Shown piece by piece: positions 1 to 5,124 of a stretch of DNA of 5,282 nt. The translations under genes were made by a program, and so were the position numbers. The notes beneath the pieces are model-generated. The model was not told where the DNA came from. It ran no database searches and saw only the letters and a list, made by a program, of their open reading frames with translations. The stretch covers positions 1 through 5,282 of the forward strand of contig CALFIU010000036.1 in assembly GCA_937877455.1 (NCBI GenBank), given 5' to 3'. The stretch comes from an uncultured Bacteroidales bacterium (GTDB taxonomy: Bacteria; Bacteroidota; Bacteroidia; Bacteroidales; UBA3824). How positions within the stretch are numbered: position 1 is the first letter of the stretch; every line of letters begins with the position of its first letter.

Positions 1-1047
1 CCCCAGCCCCCTCTCCTTGAAGGCGAGGGGGAGGACGCAAGCGGAAAGCCTTGTAACAATTATTCTTCTGAAACTTCTTCGCCGCATACTCTCCCCTCTC
101 CTCTAAGGAGAGGGGTCGGGGGTGAGGTCAAACACATCTACAACCCCGACGGCACAATCGAAACCGCAAAAAACATCAACGCCTATCTTCTTGACGGAAA
201 AAATGTTTTCATTGAAAGCCGCAACAAACCGATTTGCAATGTTCCGGAAATTGGTATCGGCAACAAACCCATTGACGGAGGGAATTATCTTTTCACTGAA
301 ACAGAAAAAGATGAATTTATTCAACAAGAACCTAATTCGGCAAAATATTTCCGTCCGTGGTATGGCTCGGAAGAATTTATTAACGGTAAAAAACGTTTCT
401 GTCTTTGGCTTGGAGATGCCAATCCGTTGGAATTGGCTAAAATGCCAAAATGTTTAGAACGGATCAAAGCCGTTAAGGAATTTCGTTTAGCAAGCAAAAG
501 CGAAGGCACAAGAAAAATCGCAGCAAAACCGACACGTTTTCACGTTGAAAATTTTCCTGATGGTAATTATTTGCTTATCCCACGCCATTCGTCCGAGAAA
601 CGAAAATACATTCCAATCGGTTTTATGAGCAAGGATATAATTGTAGGTGATGCGAATCTCATCATCCCCAACGCCACGCTCTACGAATTTGGCATTCTCA
701 CCTCGATAGTCCATAATGCGTGGATGCGTGTTGTGGCGGGGCGGTTGGGGAGCAGTTTCCGTTACAGCAAGGATATTGTCTATAACAATTTTCCGTGGCC
801 TCCATCAATGGACAATGGACAATTGACAATTGACAATGCCGCAAAAAAGATATTGGACATTCGTGAAAAATATCTCTCACAAGGCGCGTCGCTTGCCACG
901 CTTTACGGCGAAAACCTCGACCTCCTGTTCTCCGACCTTGCCGAGGCTCACAGAGAATTAGACGAGATTGTTTTGAGATTGTATGGCTTGGACAAGGATG
1001 CAAGCGAGGCAGAGATGGTGGGAAGGCTGTTTGAGATGATAGGATAA
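1..1047 (+). CDS. MmeI/YeeA-like DNA methyltransferase (type IIG/IIL), 3' part
   Basis: Partial gene: the +1 frame is open from base 1 to the TAA at 1045-1047, so the start lies outside the window. From about base 130 the product reads KHIYNPDGT, then KNINAYLLDG, NKPICNVPEIGIG, DGGNYL, RFCLWLGDAN and SKDIVYNNFPWP (FPWP at 790-801), ending in a helical tail. These are the target-recognition and C-terminal regions of the MmeI/YeeA class of fused adenine methyltransferase-endonucleases. The nuclease and SAM-binding motifs would be upstream and cannot be checked. Family members methylate adenine at a specific site and may cut nearby unmodified DNA; the specificity here is unknown. Two oddities stand out: codons 1-43 read through hairpin repeats with no stop, and a four-unit heptamer repeat encodes MDNGQLTIDN (808-837) just after FPWP. 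A gene caller limited to ATG starts could report only 427-1047, which would be too short. Confidence 0.88.
   Translation, partial: PQPPLLEGEGEDASGKPCNNYSSETSSPHTLPSPLRRGVGGEVKHIYNPDGTIETAKNINAYLLDGKNVFIESRNKPICNVPEIGIGNKPIDGGNYLFTETEKDEFIQQEPNSAKYFRPWYGSEEFINGKKRFCLWLGDANPLELAKMPKCLERIKAVKEFRLASKSEGTRKIAAKPTRFHVENFPDGNYLLIPRHSSEKRKYIPIGFMSKDIIVGDANLIIPNATLYEFGILTSIVHNAWMRVVAGRLGSSFRYSKDIVYNNFPWPPSMDNGQLTIDNAAKKILDIREKYLSQGASLATLYGENLDLLFSDLAEAHRELDEIVLRLYGLDKDASEAEMVGRLFEMIG
7..31. repeat. Imperfect GC-rich hairpin repeat, copy 1
   Basis: The arms CCCCCTCTCCT (7-17) and AGGCGAGGGGG (21-31) pair with one mismatch around a 3-nt loop. The composition matches the second hairpin at 93-115. The unit starts at the window edge, so its left flank is not visible. 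It is read in frame within the methyltransferase frame. Confidence 0.75.
93..128. repeat. Perfect GC-rich hairpin repeat, copy 2, with GTCGGGGGTGAGG tail
   Basis: CCCCTCTCCT (93-102) and AGGAGAGGGG (106-115) form a perfect 10-bp inverted repeat with loop CTA, followed by GTCGGGGGTGAGG. Read on the minus strand this gives the peptide LTPDPSP, which I recognise as the translation of a dispersed repeat commonly mis-called as protein in Bacteroidota and other genomes. It ends right where recognisable methyltransferase homology begins (about 130). Confidence 0.8.
808..837 (+). repeat. Four tandem heptamers (ATKGACA) inside the methyltransferase
   Basis: The sequence is ATGGACA, ATGGACA, ATTGACA, ATTGACA and then AT, i.e. 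four contiguous 7-bp units. In frame it encodes MDNGQLTIDN, a peptide typical of dispersed CAATTGAC-type short tandem repeats. It lies between the FPWP motif and the C-terminal helix starting AAKKILDIR. Because 7 is not a multiple of 3, gain or loss of one unit would shift the frame of the last 70 or so codons. Confidence 0.85.
904..958 (+). repeat. 55-nt direct repeat, copy 1 (inside the methyltransferase)
   Basis: This stretch, from TACGGCGAAAACC to CACAGAGAAT, is identical at all 55 positions to 5228-5282. It encodes YGENLDLLFSDLAEAHRE of the methyltransferase tail. The base before it differs between copies (T at 903, G at 5227). The right boundary cannot be judged because copy 2 reaches the window end. 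Confidence 0.95.
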
Positions 1048-1085
1048 AAAAAACGCATGCCTTATAACGGTCATGCGATTTTTTT
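1046..1085. terminator. Bidirectional intrinsic terminator between convergent genes
   Basis: The stem CGCATGCC (1054-1061) pairs with GGTCATGCG (1069-1077), with one bulged T and a 7-nt loop. On the + strand it is followed by seven T (1079-1085), and on the minus strand by eight T (complement of the A run 1046-1053). It overlaps the methyltransferase stop codon and can also end the minus-strand operon whose last stop is at 1101. Confidence 0.85.
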
Positions 1086-1100
1086 ACAATTATACGGGGT

Positions 1101-1541
1101 TTATCGAAACTTGACATCTGGACAGAATGCACGGATTAATGCGCCGTATTTTTTCATTTCGGTGTTGTTCATATAGCGTGCGTTGTCTGAATCCATGGAA
1201 AAGTTGCCGTATCCGTCGGCTGTCCAAAGTTGAACGTGGACAGTTCCTTTTGGAAATTTGCGGTTGTCTTTTGTGTTGAAATGAGGATGCCCCCAGTCAA
1301 AGTCAAGAAACATTTTGTTGCCAATATAAAGACGAGCTTGACAGATTCCATCTTTGTTTTTGCGGAAATACAAGTCGGATTTGCCTGCATATTTTGGCAG
1401 TTTCGTATGGTCTTCTTTGCCATTGCGCTCCTTGAGCAACTTGCCTCTGATTCCGTTGACAATCTTCGCTTCTGAAATTGTAACATACTCGGAGTTGCTG
1501 CCCTTGCGAACTCCGAGGTAAAAATCTCTGCCGTTTCCCAT
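1101..1541 (-). CDS. Basic 146-aa protein b1 (candidate toxin/nuclease of module a-b)
   Basis: I do not recognise the family. I chose the start MGNGRDFYLG because it aligns with the start of copy b2 and because its ATG overlaps the stop of a1 (TAATG), which suggests translational coupling; an in-frame ATG at 1613 would run well inside a1. The protein is basic (about 27 K/R against 15 D/E), with no signal peptide or membrane segment. Its core reads ARLYIG, LDFDWGH (residues 79-85) and KGTVHVQLW (98-106), ending ALIRAFCPDVKFR. By eye the 146 residues are about 84% identical to b2. The D-F-D-W-G-H ... H-V-Q arrangement recalls the D-I-D-Y ... H-x-H core of small nuclease toxins, so a toxin or nuclease role is my inference, at low confidence. 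It is the last gene of a three-gene operon and probably ends at the 1046-1085 terminator. Confidence 0.8.
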   Translation of the reverse strand: MGNGRDFYLGVRKGSNSEYVTISEAKIVNGIRGKLLKERNGKEDHTKLPKYAGKSDLYFRKNKDGICQARLYIGNKMFLDFDWGHPHFNTKDNRKFPKGTVHVQLWTADGYGNFSMDSDNARYMNNTEMKKYGALIRAFCPDVKFR

Positions 1542-1951
1542 TATCTTTTCACCAAATCCCAATTTCGGTTGTACTTCACATATTTGTAGTCGGTTTCGCG
1601 AAGCCATTGCCACAGAGTGATGTCGCGGTCTAAGCCGATTGTTTTGAGATTGATAGCCAATGCCTCGGAGAGATTCATAACGTGTTCCTCCTCTTGCTGT
1701 TCGTCGGTTCCGTGTCCGATTACGTACTCCTCGTATTCTTCACGAACAAGATAGATTATGTCGTCGTTTTCGTATTCCGACACAAGGAGCTCGTTGCAGA
1801 CAGTCGGCTCGTTTTGCTGTTTGTACTCGATGTTGCGGAAGAAGTTTTCTTCGTTTGCAGACTGGTAGTTGCCATTCATGCGAGCAAATAAAGCGAGGTC
1901 TTCGTCCCACTGCTGGTGAACGAATACTTTTGTTTTTTTACTTTTTGCCAT
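1541..1951 (-). CDS. Acidic 136-aa protein a1 (candidate antitoxin/immunity partner)
   Basis: I do not recognise the family. The start MAKSKKTK overlaps the end of the DUF4417 gene by 14 nt, and the TAA stop shares its last A with the ATG of b1, so the three genes are tightly coupled. After a short lysine-rich N-terminus the protein is strongly acidic (about 27 D/E against 16 K/R), with acidic patches at NDD, REEYEEY and DEQQEEEH. A conserved tail contains RDITLWQWL and DYKYVKYNRN. It has no signal peptide, membrane helix or evident HTH. It is roughly 70% identical to a2 by eye, less conserved than its partner b, as expected when an inhibitor diverges faster than the protein it neutralises. 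An antitoxin or immunity role rests only on charge, gene order and coupling. Confidence 0.82.
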   Translation of the reverse strand: MAKSKKTKVFVHQQWDEDLALFARMNGNYQSANEENFFRNIEYKQQNEPTVCNELLVSEYENDDIIYLVREEYEEYVIGHGTDEQQEEEHVMNLSEALAINLKTIGLDRDITLWQWLRETDYKYVKYNRNWDLVKR

Positions 1952-2684
1952 TTTTTCTGAAATGAGTTGTTATGTAATCGGGAATGAATTTGAGGGGCGT
2001 ATGGATGCCCGACACATCCATTTCCGCACCGTAGATTATTATCTGTGTAGGAGATAGTTTCTCCTCCATACGCTGCAATGCGTAGCACCAATAGCCGAAG
2101 TCTGATGTTGACTTTCGGTTGCCAGTGCAGCTGACGGCAACGACGCTGTGCGTTGGCAAACCATCGAAACAATAAGAGAGAGTGTCGATGCCGCCCCAAC
2201 TTGCAACGGGTATCACGTTGTAGCCGCAATGCTGCCAATAAGCGGTTACAAATCGGTTGCGATAGACGTTGTTTCTGTTGGGCTGTTCTGACGGCAGGTC
2301 GCGCCACATTGAGAAGTCGGGGGCAAACAGGCAGTCGAACTTGCTGAGTGTCATCGTTGTTGCGTCAAGGTTTCTCCATACTCTGTTCAGAAACTTGTAG
2401 TCATCATGGAAGAAATGAACTATTTGGTTCTTGCCATCGTGCCTGTTTCTGTCGGTGAACGCCACCGGTTCAAAATCTGTCCTGCCATTGTACGGCGCGA
2501 CTTGCGCTACGCCATTGACGAAGGTCAGGTATTCCATCAGATGCATGTTGTCGAGGCTGCGTTTGTGCCTCTTGTTTTCTGAATTTTTGCCAATGCGGCG
2601 CGAACGTCCGTCGCGCGTGTGCTCCATAAGGTACATTTCCTTTTTAGGAAATAGTACGGGCTGTATGTCGATAAAATTTTTCAT
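1938..2684 (-). CDS. DUF4417 family protein
   Basis: A 248-aa protein that I assign to DUF4417 from its core motifs: APDFSMWRDLP (residues 121-131), NVYRNR (139-144), VIPVASWGGID (157-167), CFDGLP (172-177), VAVSCTGNR (182-190) and IIIYG (215-219). The family occurs in bacteria and phages and has no established biochemical role that I know of. The N-terminal third has a basic stretch (about residues 28-42), compatible with nucleic-acid contact but not proof of it. No signal peptide or membrane helix is visible. It is first in the operon and overlaps a1 by 14 nt, so it is probably co-translated with the a1-b1 module. Copy 2 of that module lacks it, so the pair is not strictly dependent on it. 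The start at 2684 is the first ATG after an AT-rich intergenic region; an internal start at residue 17 or 20 is possible. Confidence 0.85.
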   Translation of the reverse strand: MKNFIDIQPVLFPKKEMYLMEHTRDGRSRRIGKNSENKRHKRSLDNMHLMEYLTFVNGVAQVAPYNGRTDFEPVAFTDRNRHDGKNQIVHFFHDDYKFLNRVWRNLDATTMTLSKFDCLFAPDFSMWRDLPSEQPNRNNVYRNRFVTAYWQHCGYNVIPVASWGGIDTLSYCFDGLPTHSVVAVSCTGNRKSTSDFGYWCYALQRMEEKLSPTQIIIYGAEMDVSGIHTPLKFIPDYITTHFRKNGKK

Positions 2685-2752
2685 ATAATTACAAAAATTA
2701 AAATTAATAAAAAAATCCTGAAAAAAACTCCCGAAAATTTTTATATTTTTTT

Positions 2753-2769
2753 CAAAATTTGTAATTTTG
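2753..2769. promoter_or_regulatory. AT-rich palindrome overlapping a + strand -7 element
   Basis: CAAAATT (2753-2759) and AATTTTG (2763-2769) are perfect 7-bp inverted arms around TGT. The right side includes TAATTTTG (2762-2769), which fits the Bacteroidota -7 consensus TAnnTTTG on the + strand. The -33 position, 20 nt upstream, reads TTTT (three of four matches). An operator role is speculative, since AT-rich DNA yields such palindromes readily. Confidence 0.3.
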
Positions 2770-2775
2770 AACCGC

Positions 2776-2884
2776 CGTAAAAAATTTCGTGGAGAGTCAT
2801 GCGCGGGACTAAAACAACGCTGTCAGGAAACTCAACGCAATTTTTATTAATTCCGTTCCATTGCAGTGGCACGGAATTTTTTTT
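2776..2884 (+). ncRNA. Candidate small RNA (promoter-like motif to terminator)
   Basis: No convincing + strand gene lies here, yet a strong + strand terminator sits at 2849-2884 and a TAnnTTTG match at 2762-2769 would start a transcript near 2776. The predicted RNA is about 109 nt. A GGAG followed by an ATG (2799) opens a 49-codon frame, but this runs through the terminator, so a noncoding RNA or a decayed leader is likelier. I do not recognise the sequence. The rest of the intergenic region 2685-2940 shows no other structure I can support. Confidence 0.3.
2849..2884 (+). terminator. Rho-independent terminator, + strand
   Basis: AATTCCGTTCCA (2849-2860) pairs with TGGCACGGAATT (2867-2878) with one T-C mismatch and loop TTGCAG, followed by a T run to 2884. 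In the minus direction the stem is followed by TTAATAAAAATTG-like sequence, a poor U tract, so it should act mainly on + strand transcripts. It lies 57 bp past the b2 stop and might stop that transcript weakly. Confidence 0.7.
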
Positions 2885-2940
2885 GCCCGCATGGTCTGTT
2901 AGGTTTCTACATATTTGGTGTCCATCTTATTATATTGTTT

Positions 2941-3381
2941 TTATCTGAATTTTACATTTGGACAGAATGCGCGAATCAATGCGCCGTATTTTTTCATTTC
3001 GGTGTTGTTCATATAGCTGGCGTTGGCGGAATCACGGGTAAAATTGTCGTGTCCGTCGTTAGTCCAAAGTTGCACATGGACTGTTCCTTTTGGAAACTTG
3101 CGGCTGTCTTTTGTGTTGGTGTGTTCATGTCCCCAATCAAAATCAAGGAATTGTTTTCGTCCGATGTATAGGCGTGCTTGGCATATTCCGTTCTTGTTTT
3201 TGCGGAAATAGAGGTCGGACTTGCCGGCATATCTTGGCAATTTGGTATGGTCATCCTTGCCTTTGCGTTCTTTGAGCAATTTTCCTCTTATCCCGTTTGC
3301 AATTTTCGCTTCTGAGATTGCAACGTACTCAGAATCGTTGCCTCTGCGCTCACCAAGGTAAAAATGTCTTCCGTTCCCCAT
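2941..3381 (-). CDS. Basic 146-aa protein b2 (second copy of candidate toxin/nuclease)
   Basis: Paralogue of b1: the same 146-aa length from MGNGRHFYLG and about 84% identity by eye (24 differences). It keeps SEAKI, NGIRGKLLKER, DLYFRKNK, GICQARLYIG, LDFDWGH, RKFPKGTVHVQLW and the YMNNTEMKKYGALIRAFC tail. Differences cluster in the first 30 residues and between residues 107 and 122, while the D-F-D-W-G-H and H-V-Q positions are unchanged, so both copies look functionally constrained. The start at 3381 is chosen by alignment to b1; an ATG at 3399 adds six residues (MTKFTT). The gene overlaps a2 by 32 nt, in a different relative frame from the copy 1 overlap. The family is unrecognised and the toxin role is inference. 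It is transcribed with a2 from the 3855-3886 promoter. Confidence 0.8.
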   Translation of the reverse strand: MGNGRHFYLGERRGNDSEYVAISEAKIANGIRGKLLKERKGKDDHTKLPRYAGKSDLYFRKNKNGICQARLYIGRKQFLDFDWGHEHTNTKDSRKFPKGTVHVQLWTNDGHDNFTRDSANASYMNNTEMKKYGALIRAFCPNVKFR

Positions 3382-3760
3382 CGTAGTAAACTTTGTCATA
3401 GTTGCGATTGTACTTCACATACTTGTAGTCGGTTTCTTTGAGCCATTGCCAGAGGGTGATGTCGCGCTCGAAACCGAGTGGTTTGAGATTCACAGCAAGG
3501 GCGTCAGCGAGTTTCATCACATGCTCCTCCTCCCAATCATCTTCGTCGTACCCGTGTCCCACAAGGTATTCGTGGTATTCTTCGCGAACAAAGTAGATTA
3601 GGTCGTCGTTTTCCTTTTCCCAAACAAGGAGGTCGTTACATGCTGTTACCTCGTACTTCTGTTTGTATTCGAGGTTACGGAAAAAGTTTTCTTCGTTTTC
3701 GGACTGGTAGTTGCCTTGCATGCGGGCAAAGAGTTCGATGTCTTCCTCGAACTGGTCCAT
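3350..3760 (-). CDS. Acidic 136-aa protein a2 (second copy), with shifted N-terminus
   Basis: Paralogue of a1, roughly 70% identical by eye. It shares LFARM, GNYQS, NEENFFRN, VREEY, EEEHVM, RDITLWQWL and DYKYVKYNRN. The first ATG of the intact frame is at 3760 (MDQFEED), which lacks the lysine-rich leader of a1. That leader is present upstream, from ATG 3797, but one base out of frame: an eight-A run (3785-3792 on the complement) would have to be seven A to give MAKKQKKKPSDGMDQFEED as one protein. The C-terminus is also shifted by a small indel relative to a1, so the protein continues YYDGERKTFLPW instead of stopping at the b start. The proposed role (acidic inhibitor of b2) is inference from charge and gene order. 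Transcription is probably from the 3855-3886 promoter. Confidence 0.75.
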   Translation of the reverse strand: MDQFEEDIELFARMQGNYQSENEENFFRNLEYKQKYEVTACNDLLVWEKENDDLIYFVREEYHEYLVGHGYDEDDWEEEHVMKLADALAVNLKPLGFERDITLWQWLKETDYKYVKYNRNYDKVYYDGERKTFLPW

Positions 3761-3784
3761 TCCGTCGCTTGGTTTTTTCTTTTG

Positions 3785-3797
3785 TTTTTTTTGCCAT
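3785..3797 (-). other. Eight-A homopolymer after the upstream a2 start codon
   Basis: On the coding strand, ATGGC is followed by eight A. The ATG at 3797 aligns with the a1 start but is one base out of frame with a2. Loss of one A, or slippage of polymerase on the run, would join the leader to the a2 frame. Possible causes are phase variation, transcriptional slippage, a decaying gene or a base-calling error. Confidence 0.7.
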
Positions 3798-3854
3798 TTT
3801 GGTTTAAATTTAGTTTTTAAATTTCTCCTTATTATTATGGAAGTATTTTTACTG

Positions 3855-3886
3855 CAAATATAATAAATTAAATTCCAAATTCCAAA
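3855..3886 (-). promoter_or_regulatory. Bacteroidota-type promoter for a2-b2
   Basis: Reading the minus strand, TTTG (complement of 3883-3886) is followed after exactly 20 nt by TATATTTG (complement of 3855-3862). This matches the -33 TTTG / -7 TAnnTTTG consensus. Transcription would start near 3848, leaving about 50 nt before the ATG at 3797, and AAGGAG occurs in that leader. Confidence 0.75.
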
Positions 3887-4003
3887 TTTTAAAAAAAAAT
3901 AATTATACCTTAAATATTTGATTAACTTTGTTTTATGTGTTATTTTACAACTATTCTAATGTTAAGTTTTTTTAGACGACATAAAAATTCAACGTTTGGC
4001 GTC

Positions 4004-4123
4004 CTAATTTATGTGCCTTGTGCCGTCGTCTTTGAAACGGTATATGCCGGTCTCGTAGGATATTCTGCCGAGTACAATCCACTTATTGACGTTTATGAGC
4101 TGCGCCCATCTGGTGTATTTGGA
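4004..4123 (-). pseudogene. Severed C-terminal tail of the XRE-ImmA gene
   Basis: Downstream of the TAG at 4124-4126 the same frame stays open for 39 codons, including NKWIVLGRISYETGIYRF, and ends at a second TAG (4004-4006). A tail with a V-x-G-R-x-x-x-E-T-G-x-Y pattern is what I expect at the C-terminus of XRE-ImmA/IrrE proteins. With it the product would be about 358 aa. This tail therefore belongs to the gene but is cut off by one stop codon. From 4003 down to the promoter at 3886 I see no gene and no clear terminator. Confidence 0.75.
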
Positions 4124-5080
4124 CTATATGATGTAGGGGTTCATTGGTACGGGCGAAGCCATGTCCCAAATGTCGTCCGGGATGAGTGCGGATGTTGCGT
4201 AGCGGTTGGCTTCCAACTCTTGCGGGCTATTGTTGTCGTAGTCGTAGAGGCTGATGTTTTGCCTCTGGGAGTCGGTGAGGTGTCTTGACACGTGGCACAA
4301 TTCGTGCATTATGTTGAAGGCGAGGCTGTCGATGTGGTCGTAACGGTTGGTAACTATTATGGCGGGTGTGTCGCCGTCGATGAACGAATATGCGTCTATT
4401 GACGCGCGGTCTATCTTCGGCACTTTGCAAAACCGTATTCCATGTTTGGAAAACGTGGTTTGCAGGCGTGACATGGTGTCCTTGTTCTCGTTGAGGATTG
4501 TTTTGAGTTCCGATTCCAATTCCGTGAGCGCGTTGTGGTCAAAAACGCCTTCAACTGTGATTTTTTCTGCGGCGTTTCGGGCAATCACTATCCACGTGGC
4601 GAGCATCCGCGCGTCAAGTCCTTTTTTGGCGGATTTGCGGAACATGCCCGAATACAGGAATTTGGATTGTTGCCTGAGTGAGTCGGTGGAGGGCAGATTG
4701 CATTTTTCATAGAGCTGTTCGAGTTTTTTGCTGTCGCTTTTGGTCTTTATGCCAAAATGTCTGCAAAGTTCGCCGACGCTGATGATAGAATCGTACTCGG
4801 CAATCAACTGCGAGGAGGATGTTTCGGCACGTCTGAGAGAATTTCCCATCTGTTCGTATTCATTTTGGAGGTTGAGCCAATAAGATGCACCGAGCCCGTC
4901 GAACTGCGAGGCGAGTTTTTCGGCTATCTGCCTTGTAATCTTCTTTTTGCCACGGATTAGCTCGCTTACGTGCGATGGCTGTGTGTTCATCAGTTCGGCG
5001 AGTTCTTTTTGCGAAAGACCCTTGTCTTTCATACGGCGTTTGATTACCGCGCCTGGCGAGTAGTTGTCGTTTATCTGCAT
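4124..5080 (-). CDS. XRE-family HTH / ImmA-IrrE metallopeptidase fusion, prematurely stopped
   Basis: A 318-aa regulator-peptidase of the HigA/ImmA (XRE plus Peptidase_M78) type. Residues about 10-60 form an XRE helix-turn-helix (LSQKELAELMNTQPSHVSELIRG split around the turn). A helical linker follows, then a zinc peptidase with HELCH at residues 259-263 and the third-ligand region ELEANRYA at 288-295. Relatives act as antitoxin-like repressors or cleave phage/ICE-type repressors in the cytoplasm. Here no HigB-like toxin is visible: a promoter lies directly upstream and unrelated genes lie downstream. The catalytic motif is intact, but the frame stops at a TAG (4124-4126) about 40 codons before the expected end, so the protein may lack its last helices. 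This could be a nonsense mutation, recoding or a sequence error. The start is the only ATG before the HTH that follows the promoter. Confidence 0.85.
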   Translation of the reverse strand: MQINDNYSPGAVIKRRMKDKGLSQKELAELMNTQPSHVSELIRGKKKITRQIAEKLASQFDGLGASYWLNLQNEYEQMGNSLRRAETSSSQLIAEYDSIISVGELCRHFGIKTKSDSKKLEQLYEKCNLPSTDSLRQQSKFLYSGMFRKSAKKGLDARMLATWIVIARNAAEKITVEGVFDHNALTELESELKTILNENKDTMSRLQTTFSKHGIRFCKVPKIDRASIDAYSFIDGDTPAIIVTNRYDHIDSLAFNIMHELCHVSRHLTDSQRQNISLYDYDNNSPQELEANRYATSALIPDDIWDMASPVPMNPYII

Positions 5081-5124
5081 GGTGTCCTACTTTAAGTTCC
5101 ATTTGGTTGGAATTTTTCCCACGA

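Larger units (their letters stand above)
1101..1951 (-). repeat. Duplicated two-gene module, copy 1 (a1-b1)
   Basis: This segment and 2941-3797 are diverged direct repeats carrying the same gene pair in the same order and orientation. Nucleotide identity is locally high: 1138-1177 is identical over 40 bp to 2978-3017. The protein copies differ by about 16% (b) and roughly 30% (a). Recombination between the copies would delete the intervening DNA, including the DUF4417 gene. Confidence 0.9.
2941..3797 (-). repeat. Duplicated two-gene module, copy 2 (a2-b2)
   Basis: Direct repeat partner of 1101-1951 with the same gene order. Homology runs from the b stop codon to the lysine-rich start of a (MAKK at 3797 against MAKS at 1951). 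Upstream of that the two copies differ: copy 1 is preceded by DUF4417, copy 2 by a promoter region. Confidence 0.9.

Noticed and set aside
103..327. Minus-strand ORF ending FDLTPDPSP
   Set aside because: The tail is the well-known translation of the dispersed hairpin repeat, and the rest is antisense to the methyltransferase.
698..1132. Minus-strand 144-aa ORF opposite the methyltransferase
   Set aside because: Antisense shadow. It contains the translated heptamer repeat (CQLSIVHCPLM) and no domain, while the + strand frame has clear family motifs.
1169..1486. Alternative-frame ORFs within b1 (1169-1486) and b2 (3009-3254), present in both copies
   Set aside because: They are present in both copies only because the DNA is duplicated. 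They have more substitutions and no domain, and the b frame is clearly the conserved one.
1876..2307. Minus-strand 143-aa ORF rich in arginine and leucine
   Set aside because: Shadow frame of the DUF4417 gene, which carries the recognised family motifs in the other frame.
2799..2948. 49-codon + strand ORF with a GGAG motif four bases before its ATG
   Set aside because: It reads straight through the terminator hairpin and T run at 2849-2884, has low-complexity content and resembles nothing I know.
3935..4288. + strand 117-aa ORF opposite the end of XRE-ImmA
   Set aside because: Antisense to the ImmA peptidase region and its tail, with no family features.
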